A stretch of DNA of 64,000 nucleotides from Ascarosepion bandense (GCA_037127315.1 JBBBDQ010001122.1:4282501-4346500); one strand, 5' to 3'. Positions 31,991-43,262 are shown, numbered from the stretch's first letter. Numbers and translations are program-made. Notes: generated by a model not told the origin, from the sequence alone.

Positions 31991-32410
31991 TACGAGTAAG
32001 ACGCCCACCCCGGTCGCTCTTGATTCACGCTCGGTCCCCACGGCTGATCGTGGAATTGATCGCTTCTGCCTATGTCTTGTCTCATCCCCACGTTGTATTA
32101 ATTGATCGCAAGACTAACTCGATCCGAATGGTCGACTCGAATCGATTTGGTTTGGTCCGGTCGAAGTGAAGTCACACGGAAAAAAAAAATTAGATAAGGG
32201 AAAAATATTTACATACAATTCCCGAAGACAAATTTGATATTTATTAATGGCATAACTAGGCCTATGTTCCCCATGCAATAACTATCGAGCATTTACGATT
32301 ATCGTGACACAGTGTTTGTTGTCATGGTTTTGAACGAGACTTCTGGAACAAGGCTTTAAGTCAGAGGTTTTTCTTCAGGATAGCGAATCACATCAGATCA
32401 AGCGAAGCGG

Positions 32411-32411
<1 letters not shown>
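31991..32411. other. Unassigned sequence
   Basis: Somewhat GC-richer start (31995-32165) with no family recognised. No gene call. Confidence 0.4.
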
Positions 32412-32467
<56 letters not shown>

Positions 32468-32488
32468 CTCTCTCTCTCTCCCTCTCTC
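32412..32488. repeat. (CA)n(CT)n microsatellite
   Basis: A (CA)n run of about 53 bp followed by a CT run. Confidence 0.95.
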
Positions 32489-33391
32489 CTGCTTTTATGG
32501 ACCTCAGCACAGGGGCTGTCGTGGGACGTAATGGGCACTGAGAATGCCAGCGTCCCCTAAACAACCAATCAGGCCCCTGTAAATGACCAAGTATGGGGGA
32601 AGCCCCTTACCCCACTTTGGAATTCTACCTGGACGTTTTCTTTCTTTTGGTCACCTAATCAAAACACTTTCTTTCCTGCTTTGTGTGAGTGCCTCTCACC
32701 GTCACTGTCAGAGGGGCTGGAACGCCCTCCGCCTTCCTTGAAATTTCACTCAGGCCATTTGCGCTTTGGTCACCTGTTTAAACCCGTCCCCTAAGGGCTA
32801 GGCGTGGTCTAGGCCAAATTTCCAATTTCTCGCTCGAAATTCTTTCTTATCGTGCTTTTTGTGTGCTGTTGTTTTCGCACCTAAGATTTATCATATTTTT
32901 CCCCTTTTCCATTCTCTTCGTCAACTCTTTGGCCAAAAATTGTCAAAAAAAGGATACAATCCCTTGATTCGGATTGTATTATCGCGTTATGGCAGACAGA
33001 AAGACTTGATTATCATTCTTTTCTTGTTTTCTTTTAGAAACCTCTCTACTTGTAAATGTTAATCCCTATCAATCGACCGAATTCGCGATCAGAAATCGGT
33101 TTTCCTCTCCGTCGCTCAATGGTCGTAAAAATATTATCTATTTCCTTCTGCGAGGTCTTTGACATATGCCATCACTTAATCTCAGTCCTTACCAAAACCA
33201 GTATACCAGATGGTAATCTGTTTTACCTCTCCGGCAGACGAAAAAAAAAAAGGATTTTTTCCCTATTTTCCTTATCAGTATATCTTCAGTATATCGAAAA
33301 TTAGTGATTTTCTGTCTTCTAGGTTTTTTTTTTAATTACTAGCGCCTTTGTAATAGCGTCACACAAGGCTTGCGAGCCACTCAAGTTATGG
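32489..33391. other. GC-richer unassigned patch
   Basis: 32490-32850 is clearly richer in G and C than the flanks. It has CCAAT-type words (aaccaatcagg) and three repeated ttggtcacct/ggtcacctgt words, but no open frame or repeat family that I recognise. From 32850 the sequence is ordinary. It could be an untranslated or promoter-like region, or the end of an unknown element. Confidence 0.35.
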
Positions 33392-33698
33392 TCAGTCAGT
33401 TAAATGCCATACGTGATACACGCTTGGGCGATCATGTCTCGAAAGAGACATGACTGACTAGGCAGAAGATTATCCCGCACTAGGTTGACATTACTTTCTG
33501 CGGTAGACTGGTTGCCGACCAAGGCTATAAAACCCAATCTGTCCAGTTATTTACCCATAACTGGAGGGAAGAGACAGATTAATACCTCTTCCAAGGTTAT
33601 TTGCGCGTAAGTGAATGCAATGAATTCAACTGGAACTCGAACTCGGCTCAACGATTTGTCGTTCCGAGTCGATATCCACTGCACTACAACGCACATCC
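33392..33698 (-). mobile_element. Full-length SINE-S copy
   Basis: Full head and body on the minus strand. Flanked by agttatgg (33384-33391) and agttacgg (33699-33706), an aged target-site duplication. Confidence 0.88.
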
Positions 33699-33876
33699 AG
33701 TTACGGTACTATTGTCAAAATTAAGTTTATTGTCAAGTTATGGAACTATAGTTAAAATTATTATCATGAATGTATTGTGTGTTATAAATGAAAAGAATGG
33801 TGATAGGGAGCAGAGCCGTCTCTTAACACCTAAGAACACTACTTACTAAGAGTATTTCCAAATTAACGTGTTTTTC

Positions 33877-34502
33877 AGGTAGGAGATACTAAAATCAAAC
33901 AGGTACAAAAATGTAAGTATCTGGGAAAAGATGAAAAGTGCGGCACTAAGATCCGAAGGCGAATTGGAATGGTGAATGACGCATTCCAGAAGTTGAGTAC
34001 AGTTTTAAGAGAATGGACAATTTCGCTAAAAACAAAGAGGAGAGTCCTGGATTGCTGTGTGATGTCAGTTCTTTAGTATGGCAGTGAATGCTGAACAATA
34101 CCATCAAAGATGAAGGAAAAACTTGAAGCAACTGAAATGTGGCTCTACAGAAGGATGCTGCGAATATCATGGATCGAGCATGTGAGCAATGATGAGGTCT
34201 TAGAAATGATGAAAACGAAAAAGAAATTAATACTGAGCATCAGGAAAAGACAGCTAAAGTTCCTAGGACATATAATGAGGAAAGAGGGCTTGGAGAATCT
34301 GATAATCACAGGTCAGATGAAAGGAAAGAAAGACAGGGGAAAGCAGCGGATAATAGACTTGACGAGACTGAGCAAGTGGATGGTAAAGTGGAGTTTGGGT
34401 GGGGCAACAGGAGAAAGCATGCTAAGAGACACCAGGGATGGGGAGATGTGGAGGGCTATGATCGCTTACATCCTGAAGAGCCATGGCACATAGAAGAAGA
34501 AT
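33877..34502 (+). mobile_element. LINE-A copy, 5'-truncated
   Basis: It starts in the VGDTKIKQVQK segment, has stops near LQYGSECW, and then an intact frame 34110-34493: MKEKLEATEMWLYRRMLRIS, VSNDEVLEMMKTKKKLILSI, RKRQLKFLGHIMRKEGLENL and IAYILKSHGT. It ends in atagaagaagaata. It keeps the SIRK codons lost from the 8800 copy. Confidence 0.9.
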
Positions 34503-34616
34503 AATGTATTAGAAATGTTTTTCTTGGGGTTTCATATCATTTTTAAAAAAAGTCGAACATGTGAAGGATGATTAAATCATATTTACTTTTTGTCTGAGCT
34601 CATATAAAAAGAGTTG

Positions 34617-34757
34617 GGCACCTTGATGTGGTGTAATGGTTAGTAAGCTTCTCTCCCTAGAACCATTGCAATTGAGTAGCGAGTTCGATCCCCACTGGGT
34701 GCCCTATACTTTAGGCCTTGTGCCACATCTAAGCTGCGCTTAGAAAAGCACCATATC
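34617..34757 (+). mobile_element. SINE-T copy, single unit
   Basis: gggcacc and ggtgccc acceptor-like ends, gtggtgtaatggttagtaag D arm, gcgagttcgatccccac T arm, then ggccttgtgccacatctaag. All promoter-box positions look intact. Confidence 0.88.
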
Positions 34758-35384
34758 CGTGTTTGTTTTTTTTGTTGTGTTGCATAAAAAATAGATATTC
34801 TCATAGCACTATTATATTATTGCGATTTAAATTAACATCAAATAAAATATAATCCCAATCCCACACAATAAGAGATACCACTTACTTGGCAGTCGCCACA
34901 TATTCTACCGTAGAGTTATACAAAAAACATAGTTCCCGTTTTTCGGAATTCTCCTACGTCTAAATCTGCCAATTTATTGAAGCTATTCAGTGCACCAAGA
35001 GTTGTCTGCACGTAGAAAGAAAGAAAGAAAAAAGAGAGAAAGTGAACACAACGAACCGTAACTCGCCACACCTCTGTTGGTTCGCTCTTGGCATACCAGG
35101 TGTCTCTCTTGTTTGCTTATCTCAAAGAATGGTGATTTACAACGTCAGTGCTTAATTGAAAACCTTCTCGTCTCCTTCGACCCTGAAACAGATAAGATCA
35201 ACCCTTGCCTGCTATTCGTTCCGTCAGCAAACACCTACGCAAGCCGATAACAAACGTAGTTGAATTCGGTGGTTGATTTGATATACCACTTGTTTGTATC
35301 CTCCTTTTAAAAATAAAAGATACGCTGTGGATTACAGACAGTAATGTCTTTGGTTTCATCTCTTTCCTTTTTATGTGTCGTAAG
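34758..35384. other. Unassigned sequence
   Basis: Includes a short GAAA-rich run near 35020. No gene was recognised. Confidence 0.5.
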
Positions 35385-35565
35385 TCGTGGTGCAGTGGAT
35401 ACCGGCTCGGAACGAGAAATTGGAGAGCCAAGTTCGAATTCCAGTTGAATTCGTTGCGTTCACTTACTCGCAAATACCCCTGAGAAAAGTATGAATCCAT
35501 CTCTTATCCCTCCAGCTATGAGTTAAATAGCAGGACATATTGGGTTCTATAGCCTTGTGGTCGCT
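35385..35565 (+). mobile_element. SINE-S copy, 3'-truncated
   Basis: Head gtggtgcagtggataccgg and B box aagttcgaattcc, body to gggttctatagccttg, then cut off at tgtggtcgct. Confidence 0.85.
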
Positions 35566-35624
35566 TACGTCTAAGTAGGGTAGAATCCTAAAATCATCAA
35601 CGCTACCACACATTGAAGGTACAG

Positions 35625-35628
<4 letters not shown>

Positions 35629-35682
<54 letters not shown>
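35629..35682. repeat. (TA)n microsatellite
   Basis: Uninterrupted TA run of about 54 bp. Confidence 0.95.
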
Positions 35683-35684
<2 letters not shown>

Positions 35685-36044
35685 TCTGCCTTTGGTCTGA
35701 CGAGCCGTTGTGCGAAACCGCGGTAGGTCTTGGCGATCTTGCGATTTTTTTCGTGTGTTTTTGCTCTGCGTAACTGCCTTTTTGTTAACACTTTTTGGTT
35801 AGTTTAGTATCGAGCACTTTTCTTTCCTGGTGGTTCGTTCCGTTCGAGGGTTTTTTTTCTTTACTGTGAAGAACCGTATGCATTGTCGGTCCTACGCAGT
35901 TTTCTTTTTTTTTCCCCTCTTTGTCCAAAGCTCTATAGCCGAGGACGGTAACGGAGTTAGATTCTGTTGTTTATTCATAGTCTTTAAAAGATTCTTGTGT
36001 AATATTTTAAGATTAGGATACGGACAGAGTCGGTTTTATTATTA

Positions 36045-36049
<5 letters not shown>
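35683..36049. other. Unassigned sequence
   Basis: T-rich with CpG words near 35700-35730. A basic open frame on the minus strand (KRQLRRAKTHEKNRKIAKT) ends in the TA run. I do not assign it to a protein. Confidence 0.35.

Positions 36050-36089
<40 letters not shown>
36050..36089. repeat. (TA)n microsatellite
   Basis: TA run directly downstream of the RT fragment on the minus strand. Confidence 0.95.
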
Positions 36090-36092
<3 letters not shown>

Positions 36093-36099
36093 GGCCGTG

Positions 36100-36345
36100 C
36101 AAAGTGAGATGATTAATTGGAACATGATTAGAGTCTCTAGTACATTTCCAAAGAGAGGTAAACGACTAATACAATCATAATTTGAAGGGTCATATGGTTC
36201 AACAGATTTTTCAAAGACAGGAACTACGAAAGAGTATTTCCAACAAGGCAGGAAGTAGCAAGACACTTGTTTCTGGGTTTGGAGAAAACAGAAGCCAGTT
36301 AAAGAGCACATTTCCCTAGAGAAATTGCAGATATACCGTCAAATC
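36100..36345 (-). mobile_element. Non-LTR reverse transcriptase N-terminal fragment
   Basis: The minus strand reads LPCWKYSFVVPVFEKS, then DPSNYDCISRLPLFGNVLET and LIMFQLI. This is the WK-x-a-x-V-x-P-x-FKK / SNYRPIS / GKVLE block at the fingers of LINE reverse transcriptases (RVT_1 domain). Arg-Pro of the SNYRPIS motif is replaced by Asp-Cys. It may belong to LINE-B, whose other copies in the window never reach this far 5'. Relic only. Confidence 0.75.
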
Positions 36346-36816
36346 AGCTTTCTCTGTGGGGATCTATTTTGGAAACGATAGCAGAAAACCTAGACGAAGT
36401 ATATCATTCAGTAAAAATTCTATTTCAAGTGAAAGATTATGCAAATATACTCATGATGAGGCATATGTTATATAAATAAATTTTGTTGATGGTTGATTTT
36501 GATATAGAACGCTCCGAAAACATTTTTTTTTTTTTGCTTATTATTTTCGTAGTGTAGCATATTAATGTCATCGACAAGTATTTTCCTGTATTGTGAAGGT
36601 GGGCTAGGATGTGTTTTTAAAGGTTATTTAGTTGTAGATATTATATTTAAATGTATTAAAATTTTTATTTTTTATTACTTTAGATATCATATTTAAATGT
36701 ATTAAAAGTCTCATCACAACATATTAAAATGCCTATAAAAAACATTTAATGGCATTTTACATTTCTACTAATTTCCGGTTAGCTTCCGGTTTATAGAGAA
36801 ACACTTGTTTTACGAT
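36346..36816. other. Unassigned AT-rich sequence
   Basis: A short direct repeat (tagatattatatttaaatgt and tagatatcatatttaaatgt) lies at about 36635 and 36684. Nothing else was recognised. Confidence 0.45.
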
Positions 36817-36839
36817 ATATATATATATATATATATATT

Positions 36840-37500
36840 GTAATAGTTGTTACAATGGTTTATAAAAGTATGGTATCAATACACAAAAATTTTCATGTGT
36901 CGGAGCAGAACCGCTCTTCTTCGGGTGATATGTTGAACTTATTGTTAAGGGTGCTTAGTTCTGATTATATTCATAACGGTTTTGGAAGTGGCTGTGACTA
37001 TTTCGTTGTTGTTTAGATGGGATATGTTGTTCTGTATAGTGGATATTCTGGAATTTATACAGTGTTATATATATATGTTATTGTTTAATTTAATAATGTG
37101 GATAATTTTGTTATTTTTGTTGAGGTCGTGTATTTTTGTGCCTTTTGATGAAGTGATAATTATTTGACAGGTTTTGAATGTGTTTTCTATATACGTTTCT
37201 TCTTTGAGTAGGTATTAGGCGCTTCGACTTCTTAATGCTCTTAAACTTTATTTATACCATTATTTGTGATTTTATAGGAATGGTTTGAATTGAAGTTGAT
37301 CAGGTCGTTTTTGTCGGTAGCTTTTCTGTAAACGAAAAATTTGAGTTTTCTATTTGATTTATGCAACATATTCAGGAAGGGAAGAATGTAATTGGTTTCG
37401 GTTTCAAGTGGAAAGTCGACTGTAGGCTCAACGTTGTTAATTTGGTTGACAAGATCTATTAAAATAGTGTTTTGTGGATATATTAGTAGGGGGTCATTTA
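36840..37500 (-). mobile_element. Penelope-like reverse transcriptase fragment
   Basis: The minus strand from about 37498 to 37265 is open and reads LLIYPQNTILIDLVNQINNV, EPTVDFPLETETNYILPFLN, MLHKSNRKLKFFVYRKATDK and NDLINFNSNHS. This is the INxxxPxIxFTxExE / LPFLDxxV / VYRKPT / NFNSHHP signature that follows the catalytic region in Penelope-like RTs. After it, frames are broken. The 3' flank has a cgaagaagagcggttctgct word and (TA)n at 36817-36838. The catalytic block and endonuclease are missing. Confidence 0.8.
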
Positions 37501-38640
37501 TTTACCTGAAATAAGATTTGTTTTCTTTTTAGTTTTTTTAGATTTTTTTTTTTTTTTGTAGGATGTTTTTGAAAGAGCTACTTTCAAGAACTTTAAAAAA
37601 AAAGACAAGCTAGAACGCCGCTGAGATGAAATCCCATCGGCAACCTAAATTTTTGTTTATAGAAGTGGTCACCCAATATGAAGAAACATTGTTTGGTGAT
37701 TAGCTGGCAAATTTTTATGATTTTTATTTTACGTGTATTAAATATTTTTTTCTAGTGCGTGAATAACTTTTCTCATGTGTGGATGTCAGATTTGTCTGAA
37801 AACGGCCAATATTTATATTGTGTAGGTCAATATGAATTTTGGACGTTTTAGACAAAAGCAGTTATATTTGCGAGATGTTATTTGCTCATAAAAAAACTGG
37901 CTTATTTTTTATAAAACCTATTTACAAGAATAATTACTGCTCGCAAATTGGAATTTATTTACAGTACGTTACTATTCATACGATCCATGATGATCTACAT
38001 TCTGAAAGGAAACAGTAAGTAGAGAAAGACAACCATTGTCGATCCGATTAAAAATTTGATGCTGAATAACTCAAGGGCTGATATATGGAACTGACTAAAC
38101 TGGTCAAGCTTTCCGTATAGTTGCATCCATAACTCATACTATTATTATTTGCTTTAAACAACAATAATTTTATGTTATGTCGTGAGTAAGAATAAATAAC
38201 TCAACAACAGGAATAAGGTTAATTGTTGTATTCCGTGAAAATAGTATTTACAAAGGTTATTAGTATCCAATACAAGAATAAAGGGTTAATCGTCTCAACC
38301 GTCGAAAGACGTACTATGAGCAAAGGGTACTTCCGGGTCGTCACCGGAAGTCTACGACTGACTTGTCGATCGGCTGCTCGGCACACTCTACCTAACGTAG
38401 ATGCCACCATTACTTTACATAGTAATGGAATAGTAAATTATAGCCGAATAGACGCGGTCGTCCCAACATTTTACTAGCAAAAAAGAAAAAAATTCTGCAG
38501 CCAGTTGACTCTCGGTGAATGGATATATTGCATTCCTGTTACCGTTTCATCAGACACCGTAAGACAAGGATAGCCTCGTCAAACTAAGCACATCTTGATA
38601 ATTAATGATAGAAATCTAATCTAAACTTATTTATAAATGG
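37501..38640. other. Unassigned sequence
   Basis: T-rich, then ordinary. 38320-38405 is a GC-richer patch with cttccgg and ccggaag facing each other. Open frames of up to 84 codons on the + strand cross it without a recognisable domain. Confidence 0.4.
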
Positions 38641-38962
38641 AACTTTGTCTCTCTCTCTCTCTGTGTCTGTGTGTGTGTGTGTGTGTGTCCGTTACCTATA
38701 GACTCCGAAACAGCAGAACCGATTTTCTTTAAAATTTACACAGTTGTACTATAAGTGTCTGCAAGTCTTCTTAGCTAGGTTTTGTGTCAAGGTACTCTTG
38801 ATAAATATCGAAAATCGATAATCGAAAAAATCGGGTTATAGAAAGAGTGGTCCGATTTTAATCAAATTTGATACAATCATAGACAAAGACATAAGAAACG
38901 ATATTCAGAAGTTTCAAGGTTGCAGTTCTTACAATAGTACAGAAAATCGATAATACATCTTG

Positions 38963-38998
<36 letters not shown>

Positions 38999-39176
38999 CA
39001 AGATGTTTGTGTCTGTGTCTGTTTATCTGTCTGTGTGTCCTTTATACAAATCCACGATTTTTATCCGATTCTCAGCAAATTCACACAAATATTCTTTAGG
39101 CTGAGTCTGAGCTCCAGGACCATGGATTAGTTTTAAAACTTTCATTACACCCGAGCAATGCCGGGCTATACTGCTA
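38641..39176 (+). mobile_element. Helitron-like non-autonomous element, copy 2
   Basis: Same block order as at 22205: a (CT)/(TG) start, gtccgttacctatagactcc, gaaccgattttctttaaaat, ggtccgattttaatcaaatt, then gcaagatgtttgtgtctgtg. The right end cccgagcaatgccgggc is followed by tatactgctagt, ending in CTAG plus T as Helitrons do. A (TA)n inserted in the middle is flanked by a 10-bp inverted repeat. No helicase ORF. Confidence 0.72.
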
Positions 39177-39540
39177 GTTTAAAATAAAATGCAAATACTC
39201 TTTAATTTACTCAGATTATATTCGTATATTAGGTGAGATGTAGGTAGATTAACTTACCGACATATCTACGACTTTGGAGCGCAAAGGTCATTAGTTTTTT
39301 TTTGTTTTTTTTAAGTTCACCAAATGTTCTCCGTAGATGTTATGATCAAAGCTTACAAAATAAAACAACGTCTGACGATTGACTGAAAATCAGTTGGCAA
39401 AATAAAAACCTCACGAAAAACGCACTGCCAATATGCTTGAAACCTAAAAGGTATCATGAATGTATAATGTCAGTTTTAGCGTACCAATTTGATTTAAGAC
39501 ACCAGCTTTGGTTTCATGTAAACAATTTACAGAAAGTAAT
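39177..39540. other. Unassigned sequence
   Basis: No feature was recognised. Confidence 0.5.
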
Positions 39541-39830
39541 GTGCGTTGTGGTACAATGGATATCGGCTCGGAAGTAGAAATCGGAGAAACGCGTTCGAAT
39601 TCTAGTTGTATTCGTAGTATTGACTTACGCGCAAATACTCTTGGGAAAGATATTAATAAATTTCTTCTCCCTCCAGCTTAAATGGCAAGAAAGATTGGGT
39701 TCTATAGCTTTGGTTGGCAACCAGTCTACCAAAGAAAGGAATGGCAACCAACTGTAGGAAAATCTGCTCAGTTGGTCATATCTCTTTTGAGACATGATCG
39801 CCCAAGTGTGTATCACATATGGCACTCATC
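39541..39830 (+). mobile_element. SINE-S copy, near full length
   Basis: Head gtggtacaatggatatcgg, B box cgttcgaattcta, typical body, ending in catatggcactcat before the last bases of the usual end. Confidence 0.87.
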
Positions 39831-40079
39831 TCGCTGTTTTTTTTTTTGTTTTTTTTTTACTTAAAATTAACTGGGAAGTAATTGCCGAATACATCCGCGG
39901 GAAATTATTTCATCTGTTTATGATTTTCTGACATGTTATTAATATCCGAATCATCGAATTTTTTATTATTTATTTATTTATTTTTATCTTCAGTTTCAAT
40001 TAATGCCAGGAGGATATGGGTTCATCAAAGCGATCGAATAGTTTACAATAAAAAAAAGCTAATATTTCTGCTTTAGGCA

Positions 40080-40200
40080 GAAAACTGCTGCACAAGCCAT
40101 GGTTAGTGACGGAACTTCTGTGGTGGGTTGAGGCAACTACACGCTACACACTTTCCTTCCCAGCACTTCTATAATCAATGAAACGTCATACGTTAGTGTA
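40080..40200 (+). repeat. Dispersed repeat R2, copy b
   Basis: gctgcacaagccatggttag, then acactttccttcccagcact and ctataatcaatg, in the same order as at 12430. Confidence 0.45.
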
Positions 40201-40300
40201 TACGCACGACAGAGTGTAAGGTGAATGAGTACCAAGCTGCTATACTCTACCTGCCTTATCTCTATTACCATATCAAAAATCCTGATACTTTTTATCATAC

Positions 40301-40303
<3 letters not shown>

Positions 40304-40345
<42 letters not shown>
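40304..40345. repeat. (TA)n microsatellite
   Basis: TA run. The following 40370-40440 has tttcgagattaattctcatc and atcaggcgatgc, in the style of Penelope-like ends but too short to assign. Confidence 0.9.
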
Positions 40346-40349
<4 letters not shown>

Positions 40350-40484
40350 TATGGTTATGTCAATTTTTCATTGCTACATGGAAATTTCTATGTTTCGAGA
40401 TTAATTCTCATCATCAGGCGATGCTGGTGTGGTTGTGCAGACGATTTACATTTAAATGACAAATACTTTCGGTTTACTGTGAAT

Positions 40485-40500
40485 GTATGTGGGTGTTTTG

Positions 40501-40537
<37 letters not shown>

Positions 40538-40874
40538 CGGTTAATCAGAATGGAGATTCACTTAGGGGTTTGACCTCGAGGAAATTTACGTGCTAACCAA
40601 CTTTTTCCTCCTCTTTTTTTCTTTTTCCTTGACCCTATTCCCCTCTTGTTTGACTATCCTGATACAAAAGGGGGGTATTAAAAAAAAAGGACAACTAACT
40701 TATTCTATCTTTTTGTTTTTTGTTTTTTTTAATCAAGAGGGGAATAGGGTCAAGGAAAAAGGAAAAAAAGAGGAGGAAAAAAGTTGGTTAGCACGTAACT
40801 TCCTCGAGGTCAAACCCCTAAGTGAATCTCCATTCTGATTAGCCGAACACACACACAAAAAAACACCCACATAC
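40485..40874. mobile_element. Near-perfect inverted repeat, ~150-bp arms
   Basis: Left arm 40485-40650 and right arm 40734-40874 are inverted copies. They share gtatgtgggtg at the tips, a (TG)n of different length, aatcagaatggagattcact, taggggtttgacctcgagga, cgtgctaaccaac and cttgaccctattcccctctt. Mismatches are few outside the simple runs. The 83-bp loop is A/T-rich. No transposase or target duplication was seen. Confidence 0.9.
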
Positions 40875-41867
40875 AAGAATGGAATGTTCGTATCCTATTA
40901 AATACGTTGACACTGTTGGAGTAGAGTGGAGAGATCATCCTTGATCCAAGCTCTCTTGTTCAACTATCTGCTTCCGAACAAAGTGGAAACCAGACGGGAC
41001 TCCGCCAAAAGGTAGTCTCGTCTGGGGTGAATAAAAAAGAGCCTTAAGCTAGGTCTACGGGATATTTTTGGCTGAGCTTAAGGGCCCAGAATCTCCACTT
41101 TAATTAAACCTTGTGTCACATCCGCCTTGATGGAGAGCTAGTAAACACTAAGTGATCATACTAACTAGTAGTTGACTAGCAGTCTATCTGCTTCACGCAG
41201 CGTGCGAGTCTTGTATTTGTTGGTATACTATTATTCCCAACCTCCGTTTTGGTGAGTACTCACACAGTAACCTTTTAGGGTTACAACAATATGTGTTTGC
41301 GTATGGCATTCTTTCAAGTATTTCTGTTCTAAAATAGATGACCCCTAGTGAATTTCCAGGGTCTTGTTTTTTCTACAGCTGTTTTTACACAAACACATCT
41401 TATAACAGTGAAATAATTAATATAAAATCGAACGACTGACCGACGTTATGACAATTTGGAACATTTAAATGTACTCAAATGATGACTTGTTTTTGTTTTT
41501 CTGTTAGCATAGAACAGGTTTGAAATTTGGCGTCTACGATTAGCGTTTTTTTTTTTTCATGTGACATATATAAAGATTATATCTGTTAATGAATTCAAAA
41601 GATTTGTCTGACCCTAATGAGTGGTATATACGTAAGACTTAAAGTCGGTCACAAAGATAAGTCCTTTGAACTTTTCTTCATCTGTTCACTATATATATGT
41701 GTATAGGAAAATACCACACACACACACACACGGCACACGGCTGCACTTGTGAAAATGTGTTGGAATTTAAGGCAATTGAGCTTTCAGTCATGTATGTAAG
41801 GAAACATAATTCAGATGCCCCAGTTACGCCTATGTAGACATGAAAGATATTATTACACAACTGCCCA

Positions 41868-41870
<3 letters not shown>
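40875..41870. other. Unassigned sequence, no gene seen
   Basis: Contains a facing pair agacgggactccgcc / tctcgtctgggg near 40995-41030 and a (CA)n run at 41715-41731. No gene was recognised. Confidence 0.45.

Positions 41871-41909
<39 letters not shown>
41871..41909. repeat. (TA)n microsatellite
   Basis: Uninterrupted TA run. Confidence 0.95.
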
Positions 41910-41913
<4 letters not shown>

Positions 41914-42562
41914 CTGATAACACAATTTTAAAAGAGAGATAACATTGAAATATTCAAACCCCTTGTAAGACCTTCAATGCTAAATTTGACATCATTTACG
42001 ACTAAGTTAACGGTTTACAATTTCTAAGCTATTCCAGACCTCTGATATTCGTGTGAAATGTGGGTTGCCTATCGTAAACAGGTTTCCATCAATGCTGTGT
42101 CAGAAAACACTAAATATCCAATAGTTATGTCGCATTCAAGACTGTTGCCTTTCAGTGATATGTTCCCTAGCAAGTTATCACATCACACCGCGTTTCAGCT
42201 AAATTGAGTATTAACTAATAAAATAACGGTTTTGATGATACCACATTCTTTCAAGATGTAAGAGATCATGGAGGTCCACAGATTATTGTAAATTGTCATG
42301 ACTTATTGGGAAAGATAATGGAGTAGTTTCTCGTGGCCTTCTCCACAGTTTTCAATTCAGAGTTATCATTCTCCCACGGTGGTTACTATTCAAAACTGGT
42401 GTGAGAAGAAATGAATTCGTACCTTTTCCTACAGAAATATAACCAGTCTCTTTCTAATGAGTCATCCAAACGACTTGCCTTGTTCGCTAAATTACTGTTT
42501 AACTACTTGTGAAACCTTATAGATCGTTCTTTCTCCTAAAACAAAATATATCTACCACACAA
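41910..42562. other. Unassigned sequence, no gene seen
   Basis: Ordinary sequence. No gene or repeat family was recognised. Confidence 0.5.
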
Positions 42563-42622
<60 letters not shown>

Positions 42623-42835
42623 GTACAGACGTACACATGCAAAAATAAAAAACAACCTAGCCCCTATAAAAAGCACATAAATTATATTTCAATTTAATAT
42701 AAAAATAACGAAAATCAGAAAATTGGCAGACAATTGCTGCTACCTCCAGACGAGTGGACTGAACAATTACAAAAAGGTTCGTCTGCGAAACTCTAGAATC
42801 TGTGTGCTGAATATAACAACAATCAGCTAAATAAA
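42563..42835 (-). repeat. Dispersed repeat R1, copy c
   Basis: Minus-strand landmarks match copy a in order: attcagcacac, gtttcgcagacgaacc, gtccactcgtctgg, cagcaattgtctg, ggggctaggttg, tttttgcatgtgtac, then (TA)n(TG)n at the left end. Confidence 0.6.
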
Positions 42836-42867
42836 AAATTTTATATTTGCATTAATCATTATATATA

Positions 42868-42952
42868 ACTAGCAGTATAGCCCGACTTTTCTCGGGTGTA
42901 ATGAAAGCTTTAAAGCTTTAAAACTAATCCATGGTCCTCGAGCTCAGACTCT
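42868..42952 (-). mobile_element. Helitron-like 3' end, 85-bp fragment
   Basis: On the minus strand the right end reads agtctgagctcgaggaccat, ttagttttaaagctttaaag and cccgagaaaagtcgggc, then tatactgctagt. It is the terminal part of the elements at 22205 and 38641, with a 10-bp duplication (aaagctttaa). Confidence 0.75.
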
Positions 42953-43089
42953 TTGTAAGACCTTCAGGTTCCTTTTCTTTATCTGTGAATTTCTGTGACT
43001 TCTTCGGAAAGATAGAATGGGTTTCTTGTGGCCTCATCCAAAATTTGTAATTTTTTTTAAAAATTCTTTTAACTGTTTACGACTCAAGG

Positions 43090-43262
43090 TTATATATCTC
43101 AGTCTGCTCTGCTATTTAACTTACTCTAGATGTGAACATGCATATTAATGATTTTCCTAAGAGCACTAGTGCAAAAGTGAATGCAATATAATATTCTGAA
43201 ATTTTAAATGGGCTCTTCGATTAGACTTTCCATGCTGATATCCATTACAAGCACATCCTTCA
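43090..43262 (-). mobile_element. SINE-S copy, strongly diverged
   Basis: Aligned words on the + strand are ggttatatatctcagtctgc, tctgctatttaact, aagtgaatgcaat, ctgatatccat and gcacatcc. The B box is not recognisable. Confidence 0.5.

Noticed and set aside
32859..33304. Two plus-strand frames of 67 and 82 codons
   Set aside because: Phe/Leu/Ser-rich without motifs or convincing splice sites.
38223..38477. 84-codon plus-strand frame over a GC-richer patch
   Set aside because: No domain was recognised. The complementary strand is also open, and facing cttccgg/ccggaag words suggest structure rather than coding.
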